Under the pieces are notes generated by a model, which was not told the origin of the DNA, did not search any database, and saw only the letters and a list, made by a program, of their open reading frames with translations. The position numbers were made by a program, and so were the translations under genes. A DNA stretch of 64,000 bases from Helicobacter fennelliae (GTDB lineage: Bacteria; Campylobacterota; Campylobacteria; Campylobacterales; Helicobacteraceae): assembly GCF_900451005.1 (NCBI RefSeq), contig NZ_UGIB01000001.1, forward strand, positions 992,001 to 1,056,000. The letters are read 5' to 3'. Of this stretch, positions 36,139 to 45,763 are shown piece after piece (the stretch's first letter is position 1; each line of letters begins with the position of its first letter).

Positions 36139-38904
36139 ATGAATCCTCAAACCCTTGATGTGCGGGCTACGTATTTAGACTACTTCCACAAAAACGGGCA
36201 TAAAATTTACCCCTCAATGCCACTTGTGCCTGATGATGCGAGCCTGCTTTTTACCAACGCTGGAATGGTGCAGTTTAAGGATATTTTCACAGGCAAGATT
36301 CCCACGCCAACGCCCCCAAGGGCGACAAGCTCGCAGCTTAGTATGCGCGCAGGTGGTAAGCATAATGACTTAGAAAATGTCGGCTACACTGCGCGCCACC
36401 ACACACTTTTTGAAATGCTTGGCAACTTCAGCTTTGGTGATTATTTCAAAAAAGAGGCGATTGCTTTTGCGTGGGAATTTGTAACGCAGATTCTAGGCTT
36501 TGATAAAAGCGTGCTGTATGTAACCATTCATGAAAGCGATGATGAAGCCTTTGAGCTATGGAGCGCGCATATTGAGGCAAGCCGCATAAAAAGAATGGGC
36601 GATAAAGACAATTTTTGGCAAATGGGAGATAGCGGACCTTGCGGACCTTGTAGTGAAATTTATGTCGACCAAGGCGCAAAATATTTTCATACGAGCGAGG
36701 ATTATTTCGGCGGGGAAGGCGATAGATTCTTAGAAATTTGGAATCTCGTGTTTATGCAGTTTGAGCAAAAAGACGGCGTGAGAACCCCGCTGCCAAAGCC
36801 AAGCATTGACACAGGAATGGGCTTAGAACGCGTCATTGCACTTTTGGAAAAAAAGATAAATAACTTTGACACCTCGCTTTTTGCGCCCTTAATGCAGTGC
36901 ATTGAAAAACTCACGGGGCTAACTTATTACCACGATGACGCGCTTTTGGATAATGCGATGAATTTTGATAGTGCGCGCTTAAATGAATTGCGCAAACAAA
37001 TCGCTAGCTTTCGTGTGATAGCTGACCACGCCAGAAGTGTGGCATTTTTGCTCGCGCAAGGCGTGAATTTTGACAAAGAAGGGCGCGGCTATGTTTTGCG
37101 TAGAATCTTGCGGCGCGCGGTGCGGCATGGCTACTTGCTTGGGCTAAAAAAACCCTTTTTGTTTGAAGTGCTAGATTCTGTTTGTGAGTCTATGGGCGGG
37201 CATTATGGCTTTTTGCTTGAGCGCAAAGAGGTGATAAAGGAGCAGTGCAGGAATGAAGAGGAGAGGTTTTTTGAAACGATAGAATCGGGAATGGAATTAT
37301 TTAATTCTGCCCTATCGTCATTGCGAGCTTTGCAAGAGCAAAGCGAAGCAATCCATAAAGATTCTAAACAAAATCCAAACGTACAACACAATGATGTATC
37401 GCTGAAAGACAAGCCCTTGTTATTTAGCGGTGAAGTGGCGTTTAAGTTATACGACACCTACGGCTTCCCACTTGATTTAACGCAAGATATGTTGCGCGAT
37501 AAAAATATCGAGGTGGATTTAGTGGTATTTGAAAAAAACATGGACGCGCAAAAAAGCCGCTCAAAAGCAAGCTGGAAAGGTAGCGGGGACGTGCTCAAAG
37601 AGGGCGACTTTAAGGAACTTCTAAGTGCATTTGGTGAAAACGAATTTATAGGTTATGACTTAAAACAAGCACAGCAAGAGCAAAGTAAGATTCTCGCGTT
37701 GCTCAATGGTGATTTTAAAATAATTGAAAAATTAGGGCAAAACGAGCAGGGCTGGGTAATGCTTGATAAAACGCCTTTTTATCCAGAATCTGGCGGACCT
37801 GTGGGGGATAAAGGACTTTTATTTGAAGCAATCCACAAAACAGATTCTAAACCTTTAGCAAAAGTGCTTGACACACAAAAATACTTCGGGCTTAATCTCT
37901 CGCGCATAGAAGCTTTGCAGAACTTGAGTGTTGGTGATAAAATCCAAGCAGAAGTGGATAGCGCGCGATTTGAAATTATGAAGCATCACAGCGCGACGCA
38001 TTTATTGCATTATGCCTTGCGTAAAATCTTAGGCACGCATATTGCCCAAGCAGGCAGCCTTGTGGAATCTAATCGCTTGCGCTTTGATTTTTCTCACCCC
38101 AAAGCCTTAAGCAGTGCGGAATTAGAACAAATAGAAGAGCTAGTCAATGCCCAAATCATAAAGGCAAGCGCGCAAATTTGTGAAACTATGGAGATAGAAG
38201 AGGCAAAAGCAAAGGGTGCTATGGCATTATTTGGCGAAAAATATGGCGATGTCGTGCGTGTAATCACTTTTGGAGATTCTATTGAGCTATGCGGTGGTAT
38301 CCATGTAGAAAATACAGCGCAAATTGGCAGCTTTTATATCGTGAAAGAAAGCGGTGTAAGCAGTGGCGTTAGAAGGATTGAAGCCGTGTGCGGGCTAGCG
38401 GCATATCATTATGGCAAAAGCGCGCTAAAAGAAGTGGAAATGGCAAGAGAAAGCCTCAAAGCGCAGAATCTGCAACTTGGCATAGATAAATTAAAAGCAC
38501 AAGTTAAAGAACTCAAAGAAAAGCGTCAAAAAAGCGCGCCAAGTGTACATAGGCTAAACGCGCAAAACATCGGCGAAGTGAAATTAATCATCGCGCAAAT
38601 TGAAAATAGCGCACAAGGCGATATAAAAGAGCTCATCGATAGGGCAAAAAATGAAAATGACAAGGTCGCAATTTTGCTTATTTCAGAATCAAGCGGGAAA
38701 ATCGCGCTTGCAGCGGGCATAAAAGGGCTAGATTCTAAAGGCGCGAAACTCAAAGCAGGCGCGTGGGTGAAAGAAGTCGCGCAAATTTTAGGCGGTGGCG
38801 GTGGCGGGCGCGATGACTTTGCCACAGCCGGCGGGAAAGATGCAAGCAAGATACAAGAAGCCTTGCAAAAAGCGCGAGAAATCGCACAAAACGCGCTAAG
38901 TTAA
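36139..38904 (+). CDS. alaS: Alanyl-tRNA synthetase
   Basis: A 921-residue class II synthetase. The catalytic core begins RATYLDYFHKNGHKIYPSMP; motif 2 is in RAGGKHNDLENVGYTARHHT; the editing domain has the zinc site HHSATHLLHYAL near residue 617 and ELCGGIHV near 717; the C-terminal glycine-rich DHHA1-like tail (GGGGGGRDDFATAGG) is present. Unusually, residues about 392-430, just before LLFSGEVAFKLYDTYGFPLD, are an extra segment whose first half is encoded by a copy of the dispersed palindromic repeat (37314-37360) in frame. The remainder has normal length and all key residues. Confidence 0.95.
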   Translation: MNPQTLDVRATYLDYFHKNGHKIYPSMPLVPDDASLLFTNAGMVQFKDIFTGKIPTPTPPRATSSQLSMRAGGKHNDLENVGYTARHHTLFEMLGNFSFGDYFKKEAIAFAWEFVTQILGFDKSVLYVTIHESDDEAFELWSAHIEASRIKRMGDKDNFWQMGDSGPCGPCSEIYVDQGAKYFHTSEDYFGGEGDRFLEIWNLVFMQFEQKDGVRTPLPKPSIDTGMGLERVIALLEKKINNFDTSLFAPLMQCIEKLTGLTYYHDDALLDNAMNFDSARLNELRKQIASFRVIADHARSVAFLLAQGVNFDKEGRGYVLRRILRRAVRHGYLLGLKKPFLFEVLDSVCESMGGHYGFLLERKEVIKEQCRNEEERFFETIESGMELFNSALSSLRALQEQSEAIHKDSKQNPNVQHNDVSLKDKPLLFSGEVAFKLYDTYGFPLDLTQDMLRDKNIEVDLVVFEKNMDAQKSRSKASWKGSGDVLKEGDFKELLSAFGENEFIGYDLKQAQQEQSKILALLNGDFKIIEKLGQNEQGWVMLDKTPFYPESGGPVGDKGLLFEAIHKTDSKPLAKVLDTQKYFGLNLSRIEALQNLSVGDKIQAEVDSARFEIMKHHSATHLLHYALRKILGTHIAQAGSLVESNRLRFDFSHPKALSSAELEQIEELVNAQIIKASAQICETMEIEEAKAKGAMALFGEKYGDVVRVITFGDSIELCGGIHVENTAQIGSFYIVKESGVSSGVRRIEAVCGLAAYHYGKSALKEVEMARESLKAQNLQLGIDKLKAQVKELKEKRQKSAPSVHRLNAQNIGEVKLIIAQIENSAQGDIKELIDRAKNENDKVAILLISESSGKIALAAGIKGLDSKGAKLKAGAWVKEVAQILGGGGGGRDDFATAGGKDASKIQEALQKAREIAQNALS
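37314..37360. repeat. Dispersed repeat inserted in frame in alaS
   Basis: The sequence TCGTCATTGCGAGCTTTGCA, then AGAGCAAAG, then CGAAGCAATCCA, has the arms of the intergenic repeat family (GTCATTGCGAG ... GCAATCCA) with a GCTTTGC/GCAAAG(C) stem. It encodes SSLRALQEQSEAIH within AlaRS without breaking the frame. Confidence 0.75.
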
Positions 38905-38953
38905 TTAGAATCTAAATAAATCAAATGTGAGTCCTCTCGCAGAATCTAGCAGG

Positions 38954-40134
38954 CTAGATTTGCCCCTCGAGCACCTCTTGGAGAAAATAGCGTGGACGTT
39001 TTTTGGACTCGATATAGATTTTGCCAATATATTCGCCGATGACGCCAAGGCTTAGCAGTTGCACGCCACTAAAAAAGCACATAATAATAAGCGTCGAAGC
39101 CCAGCCCTGCACAGCTTTTGTGGTGAAAAACTTCGCATAAAGCACATAGCCCCCATATAGCATCGAGATAAGGAAAAACACCACGCCAAGCATACTAATA
39201 ATCCGCAATGGCGTAACAGAAAAACTTGTGATGCCATTCCACGCGAGCGAAAAAAGTTTGGCAAAAGAATACTTCGAACTCCCCGCAGTGCGCTCTCTAA
39301 CATCAAAATACACACGCGCACTCTTAAAGCCTAGCAATGGCACAAGCCCACGCAAAAAGAGATTGACCTCTTTAAATTCCAATAGCGCATCTATTGCACG
39401 AGCACTTAGCAAGCGATAATCAGAATGATTGTAGATAGTTTTTGCACCCATAAGATTCATAAGCCTATAAAACAAAAGCGCAGTGTGTTTTTTGGTAAAA
39501 GAATCGCTAGCGCGATTGGTGCGGATACCATAGACAATGTCCGCTCCTTGTGTGAATTCTGCGATAAAGTCATCAAGCTTTTGAATGTCTTGTTGCAAAT
39601 CGCAATCTATGCTAATGGCGCAATCGCACTTATCTTTGACGAATTCAAGCGCGCAAAGCAATGCACTTTGTGTGCCTCTATTGCCGGATAGACGAAGGAC
39701 TACCCCCTTTAGCGTGTCAGCGTGCGTGAGTGGATTATACTTATTTGTAGTGGTTTGTTGTGTCGAGGTTTTTTGCTCTAAAATCTCAATGGGGGGGGGG
39801 CAGATTTAGCGTGCATTGCGATATTGTGAGGAGAATCTAGGGTAGATTTGTGGCTAGATTCTGCTAAGTTTTGTAGATTCTGTTTATGTAGATTCTGATT
39901 ATTTGGTGTCAAATTTGCCGACACAGAATCTTTTGTGCTCAAAAGAGCGCAGAGTTTTTCCCAAGTGTTGTCTGTGCTTCCATCATCAATAAAGCACAAA
40001 AAGCTATCCTTTGCGATTTTGTGCGAAGCGATAAGTGAGCGCATTTTTGCACTCAAAGTCGCAAGGCTTTGTTCTATCATCTCCTCCTCATTGTAGCAAG
40101 GTATCAGAAGTGCTAGAGTTGGTGGATTTTGCAT
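38954..40134 (-). pseudogene. Family 2 glycosyltransferase (GtrB/ArnC-like), phase OFF
   Basis: The N-terminal part, ATG 40134 to the G10 tract, has the GT2 fold: LALLIPCYNEEEMIEQSL and CFIDDGSTDNTW. After the tract the other frame continues RLSGNRGTQSALLCALEF, then ISIDCDLQQDIQKLDDF, and two C-terminal membrane helices (IISMLGVVFFLISMLYGGYV; TLIIMCFFSGVQLLSLGVIG). Enzymes like this load a sugar onto undecaprenyl phosphate for surface glycans. With ten C the N-terminal frame stops after AKSAPPPLRF; nine would join both halves (AKSAPPIEILEQ). So the gene is intact but switched off. A 60-80-residue Asn/Ser/Thr-rich insert surrounds the tract. Confidence 0.8.
39791..39800. repeat. G10 phase-variation tract
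   Basis: Ten G on the plus strand (C in coding sense) in the middle of the glycosyltransferase gene. The count puts the two halves out of frame; losing one G restores a complete protein. Confidence 0.85.
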
Positions 40135-40324
40135 GGTTTTCCTTAATCCTTAGATTTAGCTACGAGGCAATCTAGGCTTATGTTTGCACTAATTTGCACT
40201 TGATAGGGTTTTATGCGTTTATACATGGTATATTACCTTAATTTATGGGAGTAAATCAATAAATAGAGTCATTCCATATTTGATTTGTGTTTGCATCGAG
40301 ATTTTGGGTCCTATCGTCTAAAAT

Positions 40325-40855
40325 CTAATGACAGCCGAAATTTATTTTGTAGTCGTGATTTGGGGCATTGTAGCCATCGATAATACCCTGCCATTTGTAA
40401 GTTTCATTAGGTTTTAGCTCATGATGAAGAGTTGTGATATAGGCATTAAGTGGCAATATTTTATTTTTCATTTTATCGACAAAGCTTTTTTCATCATGCA
40501 ATACAATCGCACTTAGCACGCATTCTGTGATTTTGAGTTTTGATTTGTTTTGAAACACAATATCAAAGCTAAGCCCTGTCGTATAGGTGAGTGGATTAAA
40601 CCGCTCGGAGTGGATTTGAAGCGGAAAGATAAATTTTTTAATTACCACCTCCATACCAAATGGCATACACAGCAAAATACCAAAATCTAGCACCACAAAA
40701 AGAGCAAACACCACGCGATAATGCCAAAAAATAAGCGAGATAAACGCAAAAAGCATAAAAACCAAGAAAAAAAGCGTAAAAACGCTTAGTTCGGTAATTG
40801 TAATATGTGTCAGCGCATCAAAAAATAAAGTCTTGAATCCGATCAATGCTTGCAC
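40325..40855 (-). CDS. Membrane protein, DUF2393-like
   Basis: A 176-residue protein with two N-terminal membrane helices (VFTLFFLVFMLFAFISLIFW; VVFALFVVLDFGILLCM) and a C-terminal periplasmic beta-rich domain (ITECVLSAIVLHDEKSF; ELKPNETYKWQGIIDGY). Size and layout resemble DUF2393 proteins of epsilonproteobacteria. Function unknown. The gap 40135-40324 upstream of the glycosyltransferase shows nothing but AT-rich sequence. Confidence 0.55.
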   Translation of the reverse strand: MQALIGFKTLFFDALTHITITELSVFTLFFLVFMLFAFISLIFWHYRVVFALFVVLDFGILLCMPFGMEVVIKKFIFPLQIHSERFNPLTYTTGLSFDIVFQNKSKLKITECVLSAIVLHDEKSFVDKMKNKILPLNAYITTLHHELKPNETYKWQGIIDGYNAPNHDYKINFGCH

Positions 40856-40888
40856 GCTAATCCTTTTTTGATTATCTTTGGTTGCCTT

Positions 40889-41584
40889 TTACTTATCTTT
40901 TCTGCTTGCCTTTTCATCTATCCCGCTTAAGCCAAATCGCCTCGCAAGCTCTTGGGTGATTTGATCAGGGTGTATATGCGCAAACGCAAGTGCTACAAGC
41001 GTATGATAAGCCAAATCCGCAGATTCATACACGATTTGTTTTGGGTCTTTATCTTTTAATGCCATCACGACTTCGCCCGCTTCTTCGATGATTTTTTTGC
41101 CTATGGCGTTTTCACCTTTGGCATACAAAGATGCAGTATAAGAGCTAGCAGGATCGGCATTTTTGCGCTCTAAAAGCGTATGATAAAGCGTATCAATCAC
41201 CCCATAATCAACGCTCACGCTATCATTTTCATAATCCTTACAAACAACCTCATTAGAATCTAGTGTAATCTCTTGAAAAAAACAACTCTTTCTTCCTGTG
41301 TGGCACGCCACTCCCACTTGCTCTACTTCAAAGAGCAGGCTATCATTATCACAATCTATAAAACATCGTTTGAGATTCTGGATATGCCCGCTTTGCTCGC
41401 CCTTTTTCCAGATTCTATTTTTTGAGCGAGAAAAATAATGCATTTGCTTGGTTTGAAGTGTCAGCTCTAATGCTTGCTTATCCATAAACGCAAGCATAAG
41501 AATCTCTTTTGTTTGGTATTCTTGGATAATCGCTGGAATCAAGCTTGACTTTTGCCAATCTAGCTTATCAATTAAAGATTTCAT
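40889..41584 (-). CDS. hisI: Bifunctional HisIE (histidine biosynthesis steps 2 and 3)
   Basis: A 231-residue fusion. The N-terminal half is phosphoribosyl-AMP cyclohydrolase ([18 protein letters not shown]; metal site [20 protein letters not shown]). The C-terminal half, from about residue 118, is phosphoribosyl-ATP pyrophosphatase ([28 protein letters not shown]). Both active sites look complete. The other his genes are elsewhere. It lies 18 bases after the SPFH gene on the same strand. Confidence 0.95.
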   Translation of the reverse strand: MKSLIDKLDWQKSSLIPAIIQEYQTKEILMLAFMDKQALELTLQTKQMHYFSRSKNRIWKKGEQSGHIQNLKRCFIDCDNDSLLFEVEQVGVACHTGRKSCFFQEITLDSNEVVCKDYENDSVSVDYGVIDTLYHTLLERKNADPASSYTASLYAKGENAIGKKIIEEAGEVVMALKDKDPKQIVYESADLAYHTLVALAFAHIHPDQITQELARRFGLSGIDEKASRKDK

Positions 41585-41602
41585 ACAAAGATTTCTGCGA
41601 TG

Positions 41603-42706
41603 CTATTTTGAGATGCTTGAGTTTTGCTTTGTGCTTTTGCTATCAACCCAAATATTTGGCACTGCACCACCGGGTGTAAGAAAAATCTGTGCATCTTTAT
41701 TTTCTTTGAGGGCGTCATTAAACTTGCCTTGTGTCTCGATTTGTCGTAGCTCAAGCAACCTTGATGAAAGAGACTCGCTTACAAGTTGATTTGCCCTTGC
41801 TTGCCCCTTTGCCTCGATGATCACCGCATCTGCCCTACCTTGTGAACGTTCTCGCAATGCTTTAGCTTCCTCTTTGGCTTTTTCAGCTTCTTGTTTGGCA
41901 ACTTGGACTTGCTCGATTTTGTCTTTGACTTCTTTAGGCAAGATAATCTTTCGCAATTCCACAGAATCTAGTCGCACCGGCTTATCCTCGATCGCATTGA
42001 TTTTGCCTTGAAAATTTGAAGCGATAAGGTTAGCAATCTCATCTCTTTTGCTTGGCAATTCTTCGGCATTATAATTCCCAATCACACTTCCAACCACTTC
42101 TAAAATCCCGGGCACAATGATAACTTCGTCCCATAAAGTAGTGTATTTTTCAATTGTTTTTGATACTTTTGTGCGATCAAGCTGATATTTCAAAGTCAGC
42201 TCAATCTCTACATCAAGCCCTAATTTATCGCGCACTTGAATAGGAGCTTTTTGAGCGATACTTTGATTTGATCTTTTATCAGTATCTTCGTTATTTGTAA
42301 AATGAAGTGTTTTGACTCTCGTATCAACAATAATAATATGCTGAATCATCGGCACAAAAAAATGCAACCCCGCGCCAAGTGGCTCTGGCTCATACGCCCC
42401 AAGATTAACTTTGATTCCAACTTCACCAGAATTAATCACAACAAATGGCTTTGCCATCAAAAACAACAACCCAAGCAACACAATCACAATAATGCTTGCG
42501 ATAAATTTGTTATTCAAAAAAGAAAAATTCAAATTCGCAGGATCAGGAAATGAGCGATTATTCCTATCGCCCTTATTGTTTCTGTTTTGATTATTCCAGT
42601 CATTTTTTGGTGGTTGGTCGTTTTGATTATCGCCATTATTTGGATTCTCTTTTGGAGGAAGGTTTTGTTTTTTTTGTCTTAAATGTTCGTTTAAATCAAT
42701 TGGCAT
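41603..42706 (-). CDS. SPFH/prohibitin-like membrane protein
   Basis: A 367-residue protein: an Asn/Gln/Asp-rich cytoplasmic N-terminus (about 50 residues), one membrane helix (FIASIIVIVLLGLLFLMA) at 70-88, the SPFH/Band 7 domain from about 90 to 260, and a coiled coil (EQVQVAKQEAEKAKEEAKAL). It belongs to the HflK/HflC/prohibitin group that forms ring-shaped scaffolds and controls proteases such as FtsH. A similar gene lies near the RNA helicase gene in H. pylori. Confidence 0.85.
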   Translation of the reverse strand: MPIDLNEHLRQKKQNLPPKENPNNGDNQNDQPPKNDWNNQNRNNKGDRNNRSFPDPANLNFSFLNNKFIASIIVIVLLGLLFLMAKPFVVINSGEVGIKVNLGAYEPEPLGAGLHFFVPMIQHIIIVDTRVKTLHFTNNEDTDKRSNQSIAQKAPIQVRDKLGLDVEIELTLKYQLDRTKVSKTIEKYTTLWDEVIIVPGILEVVGSVIGNYNAEELPSKRDEIANLIASNFQGKINAIEDKPVRLDSVELRKIILPKEVKDKIEQVQVAKQEAEKAKEEAKALRERSQGRADAVIIEAKGQARANQLVSESLSSRLLELRQIETQGKFNDALKENKDAQIFLTPGGAVPNIWVDSKSTKQNSSISK

Positions 42707-42717
42707 TGTAATCCTTT

Positions 42718-43641
42718 CTAATCAATATAAGTGAGATAATGTGCATATTTTGGGTTTTTGCCCATGACGACTTTTGTAAATTCTGCTTGCAGTTTTTTGG
42801 TTATCTCTCCTGCTGTGCCAGAGCCTATCGTGCGAAAATCCACTTCTCTAATGGGCGTAACCTCCGCAGCAGTGCCTGTGAAAAACGCCTCATCAGCGAT
42901 ATAGACTTCATCGCGTGTAATATCACGTATCACAACCTCAATCCCCAAATCCTTAGCAATCTCAATCACACTTGCTTGAGTGATTGACTCTAGCGTGTGG
43001 GTTTGTGGTGGCGTGATAAGCATACCATTACGCACGATAAAAAAGCACTCGCCACTTCCCTCTGCGATACAGCCATTATCATCAAGCAATAGCGCCTCTT
43101 CGCAGCCACAAGCCAATGCTTCATATTTTGCCATTTGTGAATTGAGATAATTTGCTGGAACTTTTGCTTTACCCATTGAGGATTTGATAGGATTACGCAC
43201 AAAAGAGCTTATTTTGACTTTGATTCCATTATTTATCCCATCTTCGCCAAGGTAAGCACCCCATTCCCAAGCAGCGATCATCGTATGCACTGGAGCATTC
43301 ACATGATACACGCCCATTACCCCATAGCCAAGATATACAAGCGGGCGGATATAGACATTTGTCGTATAGTCATTTTTATTTGCCTTCAAAAGCTCAATAT
43401 GTGCGTTTTGCAACTCAGTTTGTGAATAAGGACAAGCAATAGCGACAATCTTACAAGAATCTAAAAGCCTTTTGCAATGATCTTTGAGCCTAAAAATAGC
43501 AAGTCCCTTATCTGTCATATAAGCTCTTGTCCCCTCAAATGCGCCATTTCCATAATGCAATGTGTGGCTTAGCACATGCGTTGTGGCATCATGCCATTTT
43601 ATCAGCTCACCATCTCTCCAAATATATGTCGCTTCCTTCAT
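42718..43641 (-). CDS. ilvE: Branched-chain amino acid aminotransferase
   Basis: A 307-residue fold-type IV PLP enzyme that makes Leu, Ile and Val from their keto acids. Visible motifs: HTLHYGNGAFEGTRAY near residue 30, and the family signature from EALLLDDNGCIAEGSGECFF near residue 183 to the cofactor-binding FFTGTAAEVTPI near residue 256. Length is normal. The gene ends 12 bases before the SPFH gene. Confidence 0.92.
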   Translation of the reverse strand: MKEATYIWRDGELIKWHDATTHVLSHTLHYGNGAFEGTRAYMTDKGLAIFRLKDHCKRLLDSCKIVAIACPYSQTELQNAHIELLKANKNDYTTNVYIRPLVYLGYGVMGVYHVNAPVHTMIAAWEWGAYLGEDGINNGIKVKISSFVRNPIKSSMGKAKVPANYLNSQMAKYEALACGCEEALLLDDNGCIAEGSGECFFIVRNGMLITPPQTHTLESITQASVIEIAKDLGIEVVIRDITRDEVYIADEAFFTGTAAEVTPIREVDFRTIGSGTAGEITKKLQAEFTKVVMGKNPKYAHYLTYID

Positions 43642-43743
43642 ACTTTCTCCTTTTTTATTTTTTTACTTACTTTCTTATATAAACTTTTGCAAACCTCGTA
43701 ATTCCTCATAATTCTTCATCATTCCTCACAAACTCTAGCAAAC

Positions 43744-45144
43744 CTATCTCACTTTATTTCTATGTGTGCTGTGTCGTTGATGTGATCTATTTGATCTTTG
43801 CGTATGCTTGGGCTTTTTGGCGTGAAAGGGCTTAGATTCTTGTGATAGATTCTGGATTTGCTTTTTACTCAAGCCGATTTTGTTATTTTGGAGATAAAAA
43901 GTCAAAAGCTTCAAACAAAACTGCGCCTGATCGACTTCTGTGCCGATTGAGCCAAAAATATCGACAGCTTCTTTGCTGACTTCAAGATCCAAAAGCTTTT
44001 TGAGTCCTTGCGATTGGCTAAATGGAATCTCAAAGAGCTTTAATTTTGAGCCGACATCATCTTGAATCCGCTGCAATTCTTTATACTCTAATGGCGTAAC
44101 AAGCGTAATAGCGATACCCTTTTTGCCCGCCCGCCCTGTGCGCCCTATCCTATGGACATAGCTTTCTGGATTTAGCGGTATGTGGTAGTTAAACACATGG
44201 CTAACATCGCTAATATCAAGCCCACGACTTGCGACATCAGTTGCTACAAGAATATTTGATTTTTTGTTTTTAAACGAAGTGATAGATTCTCTACGTTGCC
44301 TTTGATCCAAATCCCCATGCAAAACGACTGATTTATACCCTTGCGAGCAGAGCATTTCATTCAGCATATCAGCTTCTTTTTTTGTGCGCGTAAAGATGAT
44401 TGATGAAGTTGGCTCTTGTGTATCCAAAAGCCTCAAAATCGCGTCATTGCGCTCACCTTCATTGATTACATAATAACGTTGCGAAATATCTGTGTTTGTG
44501 ATTTCAGTGGGTGTGATTTTGATATTTGTCGGGCTAAGCAGAATCTTATCTGCAAGATCTCGGATTGGCTTAGGCATTGTCGCAGAAAAAAGAAGCACCT
44601 GAATATCCTCTGGAAGATACCCAAAAATCTCTTCAATATCATCTAAAAAGCCCATATCAAGCATTTCATCGCTCTCATCAAGCACAACTATTTTTGGCGC
44701 GAATCCTTTGAGTCGGTTATTTTTGAGATGATCAAGCAATCGCCCCGGAGTTGCGATCATCACTTGAGGCTTTTTATCCAAAAATCCGATTTGATGTTTT
44801 ATGTTTTGCCCGCCATACACACAAATGGTTTTCACCCCGCAAAACTTCCCAAGCTTGAAAATCTCATCGCTAATTTGCATAGCTAATTCTCTTGTCGGCG
44901 TGATGACTAACGCCTCGATTTTGCCATTGTGCTGCAAATTATTTAAAATCGGAAGCGCAAAAGCCGCAGTCTTACCCGTGCCTGTTTGTGCTTGTGCGAT
45001 GAGATCGCCACCTTTGAGTATGGCTGGAATGGCTTGAGTTTGGATAGGGCTAGGCGTGGAGAATCCAATCCGCTCGATACCTCTTAGGACGGATTTTTTT
45101 AATCCCAACTGACTGAATTGACTAAAATCTATTTCATTTGACAT
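43744..45144 (-). CDS. rhpA: DEAD-box-type ATP-dependent RNA helicase
   Basis: A 466-residue helicase. Q motif FSQLGLKKSVLRGIERIGF with PSPIQTQAIP; motif I AQTGTGKT; motif II reads DESD rather than DEAD (VVLDESDEMLDMGF); motif III SATMP; motif VI HRIGRTGRAG. The basic C-terminal tail (KPKHTQRSNRSHQRHSTHRN) probably binds RNA. Helicobacter has a single such helicase, RhpA, that works with RNase J. The symbol rests on this and on the neighbouring SPFH gene. Confidence 0.88.
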   Translation of the reverse strand: MSNEIDFSQFSQLGLKKSVLRGIERIGFSTPSPIQTQAIPAILKGGDLIAQAQTGTGKTAAFALPILNNLQHNGKIEALVITPTRELAMQISDEIFKLGKFCGVKTICVYGGQNIKHQIGFLDKKPQVMIATPGRLLDHLKNNRLKGFAPKIVVLDESDEMLDMGFLDDIEEIFGYLPEDIQVLLFSATMPKPIRDLADKILLSPTNIKITPTEITNTDISQRYYVINEGERNDAILRLLDTQEPTSSIIFTRTKKEADMLNEMLCSQGYKSVVLHGDLDQRQRRESITSFKNKKSNILVATDVASRGLDISDVSHVFNYHIPLNPESYVHRIGRTGRAGKKGIAITLVTPLEYKELQRIQDDVGSKLKLFEIPFSQSQGLKKLLDLEVSKEAVDIFGSIGTEVDQAQFCLKLLTFYLQNNKIGLSKKQIQNLSQESKPFHAKKPKHTQRSNRSHQRHSTHRNKVR

Positions 45145-45763
45145 TTTATTTCTTTCATTTTTCTTTATTGCAAGTTATTGCTAAGGTTTGATTTTGATAA
45201 GAAATTATACTTTTAAAACCTTAATCTTAAATAATCCTAAAAACACAACCCCATAAATTCTAGAATCTAATTTACATAGATTCTACTAAAATCTGTCGTT
45301 TTTGTCGTCATTGCCACAGCCCTAAGGGGCTTTGTGATGACGACAAAAGGCTGGATTGCACGACTTCCTAGTGGAAGTCTCGCAATGATGATTTAGAATC
45401 TAGATTCTAGTTTGGATTTGGATTCTTCGTTCGTTTCACTTACTCAAGTAATGACGACAAAAACAACATAGATTCTACTAGAATTTATGCAAACACAAGC
45501 AAGCATTAAAAAATTCTAGACTTTTTTAATTTTTAGATTTTAGAATTTATGCAAACACAAAAAGAGCGTAAAAGAGATTTTAAGATGAGTTTGCAAGAGC
45601 TTGATAGATTGTGCGGTTTTGAGCAAGGAGATAAGGCTAGTCGCCTATCGACGAAGCGAAAAACAAACTCGCAGCTCAAATCGCTTAAAAGCTAGGATTT
45701 AGATCCTATGGAAATATGTAAATTAGAATCTAGATTCTATGCAAAAATATTAGGATCTAAATC
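45145..45763. other. Long intergenic region with dispersed repeats
   Basis: From 45298 to about 45470 lie three repeats of the palindromic family (GTCATTGCCACAGCCCTAAG with GGGCTTTGTGATGAC; TGGATTGCACGACTTCCTAG with GGAAGTCTCGCAATGA; GGATTCTTCGTTCGTTTC with AAGTAATGACG). The word GAATTTATGCAAACACAA occurs twice, near 45480 and 45543. A short possible coding frame follows (45549-45695). The rest is AT-rich. Confidence 0.5.
45549..45695 (+). CDS. Possible small basic protein
   Basis: A 48-codon frame, MQTQKERKRDFKMSLQEL then DRLCGFEQGDKASRLSTKRK, ending SLKS. It is polar and basic with helix-forming content. There is no clear ribosome binding site. It may be a remnant of a larger gene. The coding call is uncertain. 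Confidence 0.25.
   Translation: MQTQKERKRDFKMSLQELDRLCGFEQGDKASRLSTKRKTNSQLKSLKS

Noticed and set aside
41585-41602. His-operon leader or riboswitch before hisIE
   Set aside because: Only 18 bases separate it from the upstream gene, and no structured leader is present.
44680-44720. DESD in place of DEAD in the helicase as a sign of inactivity
   Set aside because: The motif class is D-E-x-D and all other helicase motifs are intact, so activity is expected.
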